Shown here piece by piece: positions 46,673-58,703 of a stretch of DNA of 64,000 nt. The notes beneath the pieces were generated by a model. It had not been told where the DNA came from, did not search any database, and saw nothing but the letters and a program-made list of their open reading frames with translations. A program made the translations under genes and the position numbers. This DNA comes from Halichoerus grypus (taxonomy: Eukaryota; Chordata; Mammalia; Carnivora; Phocidae): NCBI RefSeq assembly GCF_964656455.1, contig NC_135717.1:141064308-141128307 (forward strand), written 5' to 3'. Positions within the stretch are counted from its first letter, which is position 1; the number at the start of each line of letters is the position of its first letter.

Positions 46673-48007
46673 TATATGTTTATACACAACATACAGACAA
46701 CATGTTAGTCTATGGGCTTGAATATTCAGATAAATATAAGGTTTCAATATCAAAATCATCACATTTATATTATTATTTGTACATTTCTTTAAGCTACCAC
46801 TGGGCTTTCCTTTTATTACAGGTAGGCTGTGAATCGTCTCCAGTTTATTAGGAAGAATACTTTTTCAGCCAGCTGGTAAGGGCAAGAGAATGCCAATTTA
46901 AATTTACTTCCCTTTTTTTTTTTTCTAACTCCTCTCCCTCCTCAAGGTATGTCAGTGACATCAGCTGATACATTCTAACTTCTTTCAGAAAAGAAAAGAA
47001 AGGAAAAAAAAAACCCCAACAACCAAAACATGCATTGTTCAAACTCCTTGGGTTCCTTTAGTTTCAGAGAAAAAATTAGGGAATTCTTTCTCTCTGTGGT
47101 ATAATCTTGCTGGATTCAGATTATGTTTACTCAGTTTATTCTATAAGTAAGAAAGGAGAAACATTTTCCCTTTTGGTAACCAATGTGTTTTATCCCACAT
47201 AATTCTGAGCTATTGTAGTGAAATAGAAAGAGTTTCGTCTTTGACCACATGGCCCCCTTCTTACCCACAGTTATCCCTCTTACTACCACTGTTTTGCCAT
47301 TCTCTTCGGTCCCTGCTGGGCTCACATGCCTCAGTTAAGATTTTTTTCTTTTTCCTTTCTTGGTGACTGTACCAAGATGGCTACCAGAAGGAGAGGTGTT
47401 GACACATAAGTGATGTGCTAAGGCCGTTAGCTAGCAGTTGCCTATTGCTCACATCTTTTTCCCCCCTCCTTTTTTTTTTTTTTTTTCTGACTGAAGCTGG
47501 CTTTGTTTGATTTCTGCCCCGAATGAGGTTTTTAGAATATGCGAGGAAAATATCTTTGGTGAGAGAAAACAAACAAAATTTTTTTTTAAAAAAGAGTTTT
47601 TCCCTCACCATCCAAAATCTTTGTGATGATTTTGTTTCTGAAGATAATTTTAGAAAATCATCTCTGTACCATGAGAACACAGATTTGTCCTTGTTCTTGA
47701 CAGCCCAAAGTGTTCAAGATGAGGACTTCTCTAAACAAGTAGCTTAACATGAAATGATTATGAATGTTTGGAAATTCCATGCTGGATACGTGGAGAGGAA
47801 AGTGTCACTGTGTTAGGAGGTGAACATTTTTGCATGGACTGAATGTACACGAATTCTTTCAAAGGAAACATATCTGTGCAATAGGTGGGGATGCAAGTAG
47901 GATGTGATTTTTCCGGCCACATAGTGCCATAAGGCAGGCTTGCAATCCGACAGATTGGATGGGAGCTCTAGCTGCATAACATACAAGGATCCTGAGTTTG
48001 GGTACAT
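46673..48007. other. Unassigned sequence
   Basis: T runs at 46911-46924 and 47469-47487. Opposed ORFs at 47381-47747 show no domain. Confidence 0.4.
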
Positions 48008-48246
48008 CTCTTAATCTCTTTATTTATTTATTTATTTTTAATTTTTATTTTATTTTATTTTATTTGTGAGAGAGAGAATGAGAGACAGAGAGCATGAGAG
48101 GGAGGAGGGTCAGAGGGAGAAGCAGACTCCCTGCTGAGCAGGGAGCCTGATGTGGGACTCGATCCCGGGACTCCAGGATCATGACCTGAGCTGAAGGCAG
48201 TCGCTTAACCAACTGAGCCACCCAGGCGCCCCTCTTAATCTCTTTA
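48008..48246 (-). mobile_element. Can-SINE with 15-bp TSD
   Basis: Long T-rich tail with TTTA/TTTTA units (48023-48064), GA-rich body, head ending ccacccaggcgcccc-like near 48231. Perfect duplication ctcttaatctcttta at 48008-48022 and 48232-48246. Confidence 0.96.
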
Positions 48247-48275
48247 GACCTCAGCTTCTTTGATCCTCTTAACTG

Positions 48276-48312
48276 TGTGTGTGTGTCAGTGTGTGTGTGT
48301 GCGTGTGTGTAA
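48276..48312. repeat. Imperfect (TG)n tract
   Basis: TG units with CA and GC interruptions. Confidence 0.85.
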
Positions 48313-49579
48313 AGGCTAACTTTGTCAAATCAGCTAAGATATATAAAAACACCAAACCAAGTGTTTAAAAAGTAGTAGCTACTATTTTAAGTTTAAAAAC
48401 TGGGTGTGTTAAGAGTGTGTTAAGAGTGTATTATAAACATTGAAAAAACTGGAACGTGTTAAGTACCATCACAGAGTCAAATCAGTGGGCATTTAATTTG
48501 GTTACATTGAGCTGTTAGTGACAGTGAGCTGTTAGTGCTATGAAGACAAAATAACGTGTGGACCATCTCTTTGGGAGCAAAACTTTGCGTCAGCTGCACA
48601 TCAGAGAGGAAGAATTTCAAACAACTAGTCTTTCTAAAACTACTGCTGCCATAAACCAAAGAAAGGTTTTCATATTTATAGTGTGACAACAAAGGTTGGC
48701 TGGACATTGTTTCAACAGGAATTTACGAAGTGTATGGAGATACCCAGTATGGGCTCAGTCTCCTTCTCCAAGGAGATTATTATCTCATTAGAGAAATCAA
48801 GATATCCATGAATAAAGCAATGAGACCCAGCCTTGTACTGAATTGAATTATGTACTGAATTCCAAAATGTGTTTCAAATGGAAAGGGTGCCAAAGTCAAA
48901 TAGAAAGAGTGCCTGTCCAATATTGTGAAGATCTATTGCCCCTGGTTGCCTGAGATCACTGTCCACCCTCTCTGCCTACTTCTTTTGGAGAGTAGCTCTT
49001 CAGCTACAATCACATGATTGTGGGAGGGACGATCGATCATTTTTTTCCTGACTTGCTCTTTATACACGCCCAACCCTGCCCCATCCAGAGATGGGTAAGC
49101 GACCTGGGTTATTCCAGACTATCACCCTCTTGCTCACAAGGATCGGTCATAATTAGGGAATGACTCTGGCCAGGCTAGACAGAGTACTTTCCTGAGTATC
49201 TTTTGAACCGGAATTGGGGATTTATTTTTTTCTCTTTTTGGTGGTGAAGCTAGTAGGATGTGAGCCTGGAGGTGCTAATATCCATAGTTTCAACTTCATG
49301 GAGAAAATCTGATTGTGAGAATGATGGCAATGGTCAGAGAGAGGAGGAGATACCAAAGGGAGAGAGACAGAGGGAGAGTGGGGACCTGGTTCCCTTTGTT
49401 GTTGACCCTGAGTTTTGGACTTGTCATCCTTAGTCAAAGAGTCCTAAGTTAGGTGATGCCATCCTGTGAGACATTGCTTACCTCATTTGCCTATTTTGGG
49501 CAGCAGGGTAATGACTGCAGGTCCCATTTAAGTGTAGGTTGGGCTCCTTTCCGTAACAGTTTTCAAAGGAATCCCTTAA
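48313..49579. other. Unassigned sequence
   Basis: No repeat or gene recognised; ORFs at 48477-48707 and 49222-49437 (minus) have no domain. Confidence 0.4.
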
Positions 49580-49915
49580 AATCAGAACAAGTTGTGTGTA
49601 TATATGAATATTATTCAGAGAAAGAAGGAAATCCTGCCATTTATGACAACATGGGGTGGGGGGATTAGGGAGATGTTGTTTAAAGGGGCAAACTTGCAAC
49701 TAGTAGATAAATAAGTTCTGGAGATCTAATGCACAACCTAGTGATCATCGTTAACAATACTGTACTGTAAACTTCAAAGTTGCTAAGAGACTAGTCCTTA
49801 ACTGTTCTCAACACAAAAAGGAATTATAATTATGTGACATGATAAAGGTACTAGCTAATGCTACACAGTAATCATATTGCATACATAAAGAATCAAAGGA
49901 TTAGTTTAAAAGAAC
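49580..49915 (+). mobile_element. Old L1 3' end
   Basis: Plus-strand order of an old L1 3' end: 'gaatattattcagagaaag', 'gaaatcctgccatttatgac', 'ataagttctggagatctaa', 'ttaacaatactgtactgtaaac'. Decayed. Confidence 0.75.
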
Positions 49916-50087
49916 CTAAATAAGTATGAATTGAATTTATATAATTGAGTACATGGCCTCCATCTTCTAGTATTAAGCAGAGTACTGTTGGTTTCATCAC
50001 TTATTGACCTTATTGCTTTGGTTTATTTTGCTATACTTTACACAGCTTTAAAATATGTGTAATGAGTATACATGACTTACCTAAGAG

Positions 50088-50362
50088 GTAGTATAAGCTA
50101 ATGGGTAAGAACACAGTCTCTGGAAAAAAGACTTTCTAGGGTCAAATCCTGCCTCTACAGGATTTACAGAACTTGTTTGTGGTTTGTTGGGACCTGGGGC
50201 AAGTTACTTAACCCTAAAATGTCTTAGTTTCTTTATTCGTAAAATGGTGGTAAAAGTAGGTATCTATCTTGTAAGGTTGTGTGTGATGCATGTTTAGTGA
50301 GTTCATGTGTTTAAAGCTATTCACATAACAAGTACTATCTAAGTGTTAATATTTATTATAAT
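50088..50362 (+). mobile_element. MIR element
   Basis: Nearly full MIR order: 'gggtaagaacacagtctctgg', 'gggtcaaatcctgcctctac', 'ggggcaagttacttaacc', 'tttctttattcgtaaaatgg', 'gtaaggttgtgtgtgatg', 'gtactatctaagtgttaata'. Confidence 0.88.
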
Positions 50363-50469
50363 GACCTTATTCAGTTGTAACTGGATTCAATACAATCCCT
50401 ATCACAACACCTTTATCTTGATTAGCACTCAGTAAATGTTAATTTCTGTGGCAGTGTATTTTTGGGTCT

Positions 50470-50670
50470 AGTTCCAGCTCTACACTGACAGTTGGCATAC
50501 CGCTGTCACAGTAATCTTAGTAAAGTCACATTTTGACATGCTTTACTTATGCTAAACACTATCAGAAGCTGCCTATTATCTGTAGATCATGCTCCTTTTC
50601 AGATCATCTCTATCCTAATCGTTTTCATCTATTCCCCAGGATTGCCTCACATGATCATTTTGCTTAGTTA
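50470..50670 (+). mobile_element. Possible L2 fragment
   Basis: 'aaacactatcagaagctgcc' and 'ctattccccaggattgcctc' are suggestive of L2 but weak. Confidence 0.25.
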
Positions 50671-50689
50671 AAAGATTTTTCTCATCATT

Positions 50690-50960
50690 CAGTGTACATC
50701 AAGAACTGTGAGGAGTCTGAGATTTTACCTCACTTGCAAGCTAACAGATTAGCCTACCACTACTTCATGGATGCTGGCAGAAGACATGATGTTCCTGGGT
50801 CATTACAGTGCAGCAAAAAGCATGAGCCTCATGTTTGCATTGGTTGTCCTCACTCCAGAAGTCCCCTGGTGGGGGGGGTGCAGAGGGGCTCAGAGGGGTG
50901 TTCCACGTGCAGTGGGCTTGTGTCATGGCTGAAGAACTCTAAGCTTAGGGTGCTTAATAT
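50690..50960. other. Possible old repeat, unassigned
   Basis: A stretch including 'aactgtgaggagtctgagat', 'ttcatggatgctggcagaag' and 'gcagcaaaaagcatgagcc' reads like an old interspersed repeat. The ORF at 50692-50967 has no domain and is not called. Confidence 0.3.
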
Positions 50961-52018
50961 TCTTTGATTGAAAATCAAAACTCAATAAATGGTAATTTCA
51001 TAAAGCTTAGTTGCAAGGTAGAATCTGAACGCATATTTGTTACTATGTTGCACTAAAAACAATTGGTCTGTCTTGCATTTTGGAGGAATCCTGTACCCAT
51101 GTATGATTTTGTGACATCATAGATTGGTCATTGAAAAATATTGGTTCCCTAAGCCATGTAAATATTCCAAATATTGATACATTTCAATACACAATATTAA
51201 AAAATTTGTTAATACCGTCACTGACCTCAACAGAAAAATAATCAAGTATTGGGAAACAGTCAGGGTCACAGTATCAGATACCAGATTTCCAAAATTCTAA
51301 TTTTCCTAATATTTTAATTTGAATAAATATTATGCTCTTCTAATATTCCATGAAGATTTTGAAAATCCAACTTGCAACTCAAACATTGACATAATTGCTT
51401 TTCTTTGAGACAAGTATTTTTTTCAATATGTCAGAAGCGTTGTGTACTTTCCATTTCATCTCACAGAATCCTTAAGAGGTTTGTACTCAAAAGTCAAGAT
51501 TTTGAAAAATTAGTAATTTTTACTGCTTCATCAAAGATAGTCTTCGGTAATGGTGGTGAAGAATGCAGTAGTATTCTAGCCTAGCTTGCTGCTCCTGCCT
51601 TGTTCCCACGAAGTTGTCAGTAGTTGTACCATCACCATTTTTTCCCAGCATTAGTGCAAATGTCAACGCAGTGAAAACAGCGGGTAGCATCTTAGTATGA
51701 CTATGAAAATAATTTTGACCTTGTGGGCCCAAGGGAATGGTCTCAGATACTCCCGGATTATATTGGACCATTCCTTGAAACTGCTGGGGAACCAAACCTG
51801 TTAGGGGGCTGTTCTAAGAGGAAATGGAAAGGAACCTGAACACAGTAAAAGCATGAAGGAAAGGCGATTTGAGAAATGGAACGCACAGATTCGGAGTCGT
51901 CTGAGAAAAGTTCAGGTCCAGATATCTGGGAGCTGTTAGAAAAGGAAACTGAATATGGAAGGTTCTGATATAATGATTTACATGAAGGAGACATCCATAC
52001 GTGGTTTGAGGTCATGGA
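50961..52018. other. Unassigned sequence
   Basis: The minus-strand ORFs of 91 and 85 codons at 51520-52015 overlap in different frames and lack recognisable domains. Confidence 0.4.
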
Positions 52019-52215
52019 AGTGTACGTAGCAGAGTGGTTTAAGGCACGGTCTGCCTCAGTTCAAATGCGGGTTCTGCCACTTTCTTAATCAGTTTGTGCC
52101 TTGGCTTCCTCATCTGGAAAATGGGAAAAAGGGTACTACCTACCTCCAGTGATGGATGTGAGGATTGCAAGAGTTAATACTTGCAAAATGTTTAGAACGG
52201 TGCTTGGCACAAGGT
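52019..52215 (+). mobile_element. MIR element
   Basis: 'gcagagtggtttaaggcacg', 'gggttctgccactttctt', 'tggcttcctcatctggaaaa', 'gtgcttggcacaagg' follow MIR order. Confidence 0.88.
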
Positions 52216-52427
52216 TGCACATCTACACATGTAGTAATCCATGCACATGAAATCCATATATAGACATGATATATACATTTATATATATATAATTATGCTA
52301 AATAAGTGGAGTAAAAAATGGAAGTATATGAGATTGCTCTAGAATATTGGGAGAGAGGGGAGCTGAGGATTAAGTGCAACTGATAGGAGCCACAAGAGGA
52401 GGCTGTGATGAGGGAGGCAGGGGAAAC

Positions 52428-52482
52428 CTTAGCACAGTACCTCATACATAGCAGGTGCCCAATAAATATTTGGTGAATGAAA
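52428..52482 (+). mobile_element. Short MIR/L2-type 3' tail
   Basis: 'gcacagtacctcatacatag' then 'gtgcccaataaatatttgg', the ending shared by MIR and L2. Too short to assign. Confidence 0.45.
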
Positions 52483-52700
52483 TGTTATACAGGGGCGCCT
52501 GGGTGGCTCAGTTGTTAAGCGTTTGCCTTCAGCTCCGGTCATGATCCCAGGGTCCTGGGATCGAACCCCGCATCGGGCTCCCTGCTTGCGGGAAGGCTGC
52601 TTCTCCCTCTCCCCCTCCCCCTGCTTGTGTTCCCTCTCTCGCTGTGTCTCTCTCTGTCAAATAAATAAATAAAATCTTAAAAAAAAAAAAATGTTATACA
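52480..52700 (+). mobile_element. Can-SINE with 12-bp TSD
   Basis: Head ggggcgcctgggtggctcag at about 52492, tail to 52688. Duplication aaatgttataca at 52480-52491 and 52689-52700. Confidence 0.96.
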
Positions 52701-52804
52701 GAAGTCAGAAAAGATAAGGGCCTGAATATATTTACTTATGTTTAGCAAGAATAGGTCAGTTGGGGACTGAGACCCCCCATATAGTGCCAAATTAATATCA
52801 GAGT

Positions 52805-52941
52805 TTGATGTGAAATTTTTTTTGTTTTGTTTTGAGAGGCTCGGGGCTTGATCTCTTGACCCTGTGATCAGGACCTGAGCTGAAATCAAGAGTCAGATGC
52901 TTAACTGACTGAGCCCACCCAGGCGCCACCTTGATGTGAAA
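52805..52941 (-). mobile_element. Internally deleted Can-SINE (about 115 bp)
   Basis: T-rich tail then straight into the tRNA-like part (ggggcttgatctcttgaccc ... gagcccacccaggcgcc); most of the CT/GA body is absent. Duplication ttgatgtgaaa at 52805-52815 and 52931-52941. Confidence 0.88.
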
Positions 52942-53394
52942 ATCTTACTCTGTGCTTTAACCCTTAGAGTTACTGTCTTTTATTACCATTGTTTCATTAC
53001 AATTTTATAAAACTAGCCTGGAGTCTCATTTTTTTAATAAGTGAATTCTGCCCATGATCACAGTTATATTTTTAGTCTTTTTTCTAAATGCCAACATTAG
53101 TCATTAGATAGAAGACCTGGTCATCAAGCAGGCCACTGGATGACTCAAGATTCCGTCATTTGACCTCATATTGAAAATATGAGGGCCAAACAGAGTTTAT
53201 CTGACAAGCAGTACTGTAGCAGTGTTTTCTGCTTTTCAGTTTTACTGTACAGAAAAACAGAGTCAGTTCTAAAATACTGGTTTTTCTTCTATTTGGGCCA
53301 GTAGCAGTATGTTGCTTTTTATTGAGAATGGTCCAGTTACAAAAATCTCCGCTGGGGAGGTGGTTCTAACTGAATGCCAGCACCACATTTTTTG

Positions 53395-53572
53395 GCCTGC
53401 TTGGACCAATGGATTCCATTTAACTGGTGTCAGAATGAATTTCTCTAATTATTACATTAATTTGGCCACTTCCTTGCTTAAAAGCCTTCTGTGGAGTATA
53501 TATTCAAGCCTTTTTAATCTGGCCAAATTCTGAACCCTCCCTGCAGAAACCCTATACTATCATTCCACTGGT
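53395..53572 (+). mobile_element. Probable L2 fragment
   Basis: 'ggccacttccttgcttaaaa', 'gccttctgtggagtat' and 'ctttttaatctggccaaatt' match the L2 segment on which clients (tcactccctgcttaaaaccc) normally align. Diverged. Confidence 0.45.
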
Positions 53573-53584
53573 CTACTTTCTTTT

Positions 53585-54235
53585 CTTTTCTTTAACTCTT
53601 CATTCCCCTACTTGTTTATCTTTTGTTAGATATATTTACGTGTATATTATGGTATTTGCGTTGAGTGGAATGTTTTTTTCTCTTATGGTATCCAATGGAT
53701 TGTTACTGGTGCTTAAGAATATGCCATCGGTCAACCGAGGGTCTCAGAGGGGAGGGGGGTGGAGAGCAGGGTATGGAGTAATAGGGTGATGGGTATTAAG
53801 GAGGACACATGTTGTGATGAGTCCCGGGTGTTATATGCAACTAATGAATCATTGAACACTATAGCAAAAACTAATGATGTACTATACAGCGGCTAACTGA
53901 ACATAATAAAAAAATAAACTTGCATAATTAAAAAAAATATGCCATCGGTTTTTGTATGTAGCCCTTTTAGACATAAATCTGTTGACTCTTTTAAAATTGA
54001 AATGGCTGGATTTAGAGACTATTAAATTTTCTGTGTGGACAACCATATTTTCCACAAATACATGACAGTTAGGTCTGTTTCTTTCCAATTATTATGCCAA
54101 ATAATTTTATTGGCTTGCATTTACTAGAACCTACACTAAAATGTTCAGTAGAAGTAGTGATAGCTGGCATTCTTGTCTTTTTTCCTGACATTTAAAAGAA
54201 TGCTTCTCAAATTTCATCATTAAGCTATATATGTG
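53585..54235 (-). mobile_element. Old L1 ORF2 fragment, interrupted
   Basis: Decayed inverted L1 text on both sides of a younger insertion, e.g. 'gtagaagtagtgatagctgg', 'cattcttgtcttttttcctg'. Confidence 0.6.
53718..53949 (+). mobile_element. Severely 5'-truncated L1 tail with 14-bp TSD
   Basis: Only L1 3' UTR sequence (gggtgatgggtattaagg, gatgagtcccgggtgttata, then an A tail). Perfect duplication aatatgccatcggt at 53718-53731 and 53936-53949. Confidence 0.93.
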
Positions 54236-54237
54236 AG

Positions 54238-54478
54238 TCAGCATTCCAAATAGTTAAGAGCAAGGACTCTGGACCAACTTGCCTGGGTTTAAATTCCAGC
54301 TCTGTCACTTACTGCTGTATTATTTTGGATACATTAACCCTGGCTCGATTTTCTCATGTGTAATATAGGGGATGATAGCACCTAATCATAGGGTTGTTGT
54401 AAAGGTTCAATGAATTAATACTCATAAAATGCTTAAAACTATCTGATACACAGCAGGCACGATATAAATGTTCCTTAT
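54238..54478 (+). mobile_element. MIR element
   Basis: Near-complete MIR: 'agttaagagcaaggactctgg', 'cctgggtttaaattccagctc', 'gattttctcatgtgtaatat', 'catagggttgttgtaaagg', 'gcaggcacgatataaatgtt'. Confidence 0.92.
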
Positions 54479-54697
54479 ATAATAGATCGAATTACTCATT
54501 TGAAATTTCTCAGTCAGTATATTACTTTAATTTATATTGATTAATTTATATTAAATTTATATTATATTGAATAGCTTTTAAGTTCCCAAGATGTCATATT
54601 TCATAATGAGTTTTTAAAAATACATGGTTCACTTCTATTCAATATTGTACTGGAGGTTCTAGCTGGGACAATTAGGCAAGAAAATGATATAATCTAG

Positions 54698-55590
54698 AAG
54701 ACATCTAGAAGACATCCAAATGGCCAACAGACACATGAAAAAGTGCTCAACATCACTCGGCATCAGGGAAATCCAAATCAAAACCTCAATGAGATACCAC
54801 CTCACACCAGTCACAATGGCTAAAATTAACAAGTCAGGAAAAGACAGATGTTGGCGAGGATGCGGAGAAAGGGGAACCCTCCTACACTGTTGGTGGGAAT
54901 GCAAGCTGGTGCAGCCACTCTGGAAAACAGTATGGAAGTTCCTCAAAAAGTTGAAAATAGAACTACCCTATGACCCAGCAATTGCACTGCTGGGTATTTA
55001 CCCCAAAGATACAAATGTAGTGATCTGAAGGGGCATGTGCACCCCAATGTTTATAGCAGCAATGTCCATAATAGCCGAACTATGGAAAGAGCCTAGATGT
55101 CCGTCAACAGATGAATGGATAAAGAAGATGTGGTGTGTATACACACACACATGCACACACACACACACACTGGAATATTATGCAGCCATCAAAAATTGAA
55201 ATCTTCCATTTGCATTGATGTGGATGGAACTAGAGGGTATTATGCTAAGCGAAATAAGTCAGTCAGAGAAAGACAAGTGTCATATGATCTCACTGATATG
55301 TGGAATTTGAGAAACAAGCAGAGGATCATAGGGTAAGGGAGGGAAAAAATGAAACAAGATTAAACCAGAGAAGGAGACAAACCATAAGAAACTCTTAATC
55401 TCAGGAAACAATCTGAGGGTTGCCAGAGTGGTGGGGGGTGGGAGGGATGGGGTGGCTGGGTGATAGACATTGGGGAGGGTATGTGCTATGGTGAGTGCTG
55501 TGAATTGTGTAAGACTGATGAATCACAGACCTGTACCCTTGAAACAAATAATACATTATATGTTAATAAAAAGGAAAAAAAAAGACATCT
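54698..55590 (+). mobile_element. Younger 5'-truncated L1 inside the old L1
   Basis: Carries the ORF2 C-terminus ([34 protein letters not shown], then [11 protein letters not shown] and a stop at 55026) and the 3' UTR with an A tail. Short duplication aagacatct at 54698-54706 and 55582-55590. The body aligns in inverted orientation with 24040-25200 of the full-length copy. Confidence 0.9.
55139..55170. repeat. (CA)n with TG interruption in L1 ORF2
   Basis: CA units interrupted by ATGC, at the same L1 position as the repeats at 24639 and 36057. Confidence 0.95.
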
Positions 55591-56315
55591 ATATTGGAAA
55601 GGAAGAGATAGAACTACTCACAGATGACATGATATTGTATATAGAAATCCTGGGGGAAAAAAAAGAAATCCTAGGGAATTCATACAGGCATACACACATG
55701 TGTGCACATGCATACACACAAACTATGAGAACTAATAAATTCACCCAAGTTGCAGGGTACGATATCAAGATACAAAAATTAATTGTATTTATGTATACCA
55801 GCAATGAACAATTAAGAAGGAAATTAAGAAAATAATTCTATTTATAGTAGCACCAAAAAGAAAATATTAAAGAATAAGTTTAAAAAAAGTTATACACTGA
55901 AAACTGTAAAACATTTTTGAAAGAAATTAAGGAAGATCTAAATAAATAGAAAGATATCTCTTGTTCATGGATTGGAAGACTTGTTATGAAGATGGAAATA
56001 TTCCTCAAACTGATCTACTGATGCAGAATAATCCCTATCAAAATTCCAGCTGCCTTTATAAAAAAGAATTTGACAAACTAATCCTAAAGTTATATGTAAA
56101 TGCAAGGGTCCCAGACTAGTCAAACCAATCTTGAAAAATAATAAAGTTAGAGGACTCATTTCCTGATTTCAAGATTTACTACAAAGTGATATTAATTAAT
56201 GCATTGTGGTACTGGCATAAGGATAGATACAAAAATCAATGGAATAGACTTGAGAATCTAGAAATAAATGCTTCCATTTAAGATCAATTGATTTTTAAAA
56301 ATTTTTATTTATTTT

Positions 56316-56507
56316 GGGGCACCTGGGTGGCTCAGTCGTTGGGCGTCTGCCTTCGGCTCGGGTCATGATCCCAGGGTCCTGGGATCGAGTCCCACATCGG
56401 GCTCCCTGCTCAGCGGGAAGCCTGCTTCTCCCTCTCCCACTCCCCCTGCTTGTGTTCCTTCTCTCGCTGTGTCTCTCTCTGTCAAATAAATAAAATCTTA
56501 AAAAAAA
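56316..56507 (+). mobile_element. Can-SINE inserted in the tail of another Can-SINE (left copy)
   Basis: Head ggggcacctgggtggctcag at 56316, A tail to 56507. Flanks are AT-rich SINE tail, so the TSD is not distinctive. Confidence 0.95.
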
Positions 56508-56515
56508 TTTTTTTA

Positions 56516-56717
56516 GGGGCGCCTGGGTGGCTCAGTCGTTAAGCGTCTGCCTTCGGCTCAGGTCATGATGCCAGGGTCCTGGGATCGAGCCCCGCATCGG
56601 GCTCCCTGCTCGGCGGGGAGCCTGCTTCTCCCTCTCCCACTCCCCCTGCTTGTGTTCCTGCTCTCGCTGTCTCTCTCTCTGTCAAATAAATAAATAAAAT
56701 CTTTAAAAAAAAAAAAA
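56516..56717 (+). mobile_element. Can-SINE inserted in the tail of another Can-SINE (right copy)
   Basis: Head ggggcgcctgggtggctcag at 56516, tail to 56717. Very similar to the left copy and in direct orientation 8 bp away. Confidence 0.95.
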
Positions 56718-56748
56718 TTTTTTTTAAATTTATTTTTATTTTTAAAGA

Positions 56749-56770
56749 TATATATATATATATATATATT
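56749..56770. repeat. (TA)n tract in SINE tail
   Basis: About ten TA units within the tail of the oldest SINE of the nest. Confidence 0.9.
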
Positions 56771-58703
56771 TTTTTTTTTTGAGAGAGAGAGAGAGAGAGG
56801 GGGCATGCAGAGAGGGAGGGGCAGAGGGAGAGGGAACGAGAATCTTAAGCAGTCTCCTCGATGAGCACAGAGCAGGATGTGGGGCTTGATCTCAAGACTC
56901 TGAGATCACGACCCTGAGATCACTACCTGAGCCAAAACCAAGAGTCGGACACAAGCAGCTGTGCCACTCAGGTGTCCCTAAGATCAATTGCTTTTTGACA
57001 ACAGTGTCAATGCAACTCAATAAAGAAAGAATAGTCTTTTCAACAAACGGTGCTGTGGCAACTGATGTCTACATGTAAAAGAATGACATTGGAACCTTAC
57101 CTTACAACATATACAAAAATTAACTATGTTTAAAAACTCATAGAATAAAACACAGAAATAAATCTTATGACCTCAAATTAGGTAGTGGTTTCTCAGATAT
57201 GACACCCAAAGCACAAGAAACAAAAGAAAAAGAAAAGAGACAGCACAACTTAAAAACTTTTGAGCTTTAAAGGACATTTTCAATAAAGTGATAAGATAAA
57301 CCACAGGATGGGAGAAAATATTTGCAAATCATGTATCTGATAAGGGATTAGATTCAGAATACATGAAGAATTCTGACAAATCAACAATAAAAAGACAAAT
57401 AACCCAATTAAAATCGGGCATAAGATTTGAAGACGTTTCTCTAAAGAAGATACACAAATGACCAGCAAGCCCTTGAAAAGGTGTTCAAAATCATTAGTCA
57501 TTAGAGAAATGCAAATCAAAACTATAGTGAGATACTTCTTCACACCCACTAGGATGTCTATACTAAAAAAATAGGCAATAACAAGTGTTAACAAGGATGT
57601 AGAGAAACTTGAGCATGTGTACATCTCTAGTGGAAAAGTAAAATAGTGCAGCGTTTTTGTAAAAGAGTTTGTCAGTTTCTCAGAAAGTTATACATAAGGG
57701 TTACCATATAATCCATATGATCCAGCAATTTTACTCCTAGGTATATAGACATTGAAAACACATGCCCACACAAAAAAATTATTCACAAATATTTATAGCA
57801 GCATGATTCATAAAACCCCCAATGTGGAAACAACCCAAATGTTAATCAAATGATGACTGGATAAACAAAAGGTGTATATCCATACAATGGAATATGATTC
57901 AGTCATAAAAGGGAATGAAAGACTGACATGTGCTACAATAAGGATGAACCTCGAAAACATGCCAAAGGAGAGAAGACATTCACAAAAGATCAGTATCATA
58001 TGATTCCATTTATATTAAATGTCCGGAATAGGAAAATTCAGAGAGAAAATTAGATCAGTGGCTTTTAGGTGCAGGGGGTAGGGACTGGAAGTGACTGCTA
58101 ATGGATATGGGATTTCTTATTGGAGTGATGAAAATGTTCTGGAAAGGTTGTACAACTTTATGACCGTACTAAAAACCAGTGAATTACATACTTAAAAATG
58201 GTGGATTTTATGATATGTGAATTACATCTCCTTAAAAATGTTAAAAAAATGCATGGATGATTTAGCTTTCTAGTATTTAATTCAGGATATTTGCATAGAT
58301 GTTTGTGAGTGAAATTGTTTTTTGCTTTTCTATTCTTACACAGTCTTTATTTAGTTTTGGTATCTAAACCTGAATCATCTGACTTCTCTCTTATGTATGA
58401 ACGTCTTTGTTTCTCTTCAGGTCTAATTCCACGTTAGCACTAATTCCTAGCCCCTCCTGCCTACTTAAGGACTTAATTCTGACAAATTCTCCCTCTCTTC
58501 CCTACATTAATAATTTTTTCCTCTCTACTATTTCCTTGATAATTCTAATAAGTATTCAAAGTGATGTAATGCTTCTTACTGTGAAAGCACATTCCCTTGA
58601 CCCCACATTTATCTCCAGCAACTACCATGTTTCTCTGTCCCTCATGATAGCAAAACTTACTGAAAAATTTATTTATGGTTACCAGCATCTTTTACTTCAT
58701 CCT

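Larger units (their letters stand above)
56279..56996 (-). mobile_element. Oldest Can-SINE of a three-SINE nest, 18-bp TSD
   Basis: The duplication taagatcaattg(a/c)ttttt lies at 56279-56296 and 56979-56996. The minus-strand SINE has its T-rich tail at 56297-56315 and 56718-56778 and its body and head at 56779-56978. Two plus-strand Can-SINEs were inserted into the tail. Confidence 0.93.
54630..58255 (+). mobile_element. Old L1 (ORF2 RT to 3' end), interrupted twice
   Basis: Starts inside RT ([12 protein letters not shown] at 54636-54665) and resumes at 55590 with IGKEEIELLTDDMILYIEI, the region of the FADD motif here changed to TDD. ORF2 remnants continue to about 57990 and the 3' UTR ends near 58250 with 'ttatgatatgtgaattacatc', typical of an old L1MA-type tail. 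A younger L1 (54707-55581) and a Can-SINE nest (56279-56996) interrupt it. No coding capacity remains. Confidence 0.85.
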
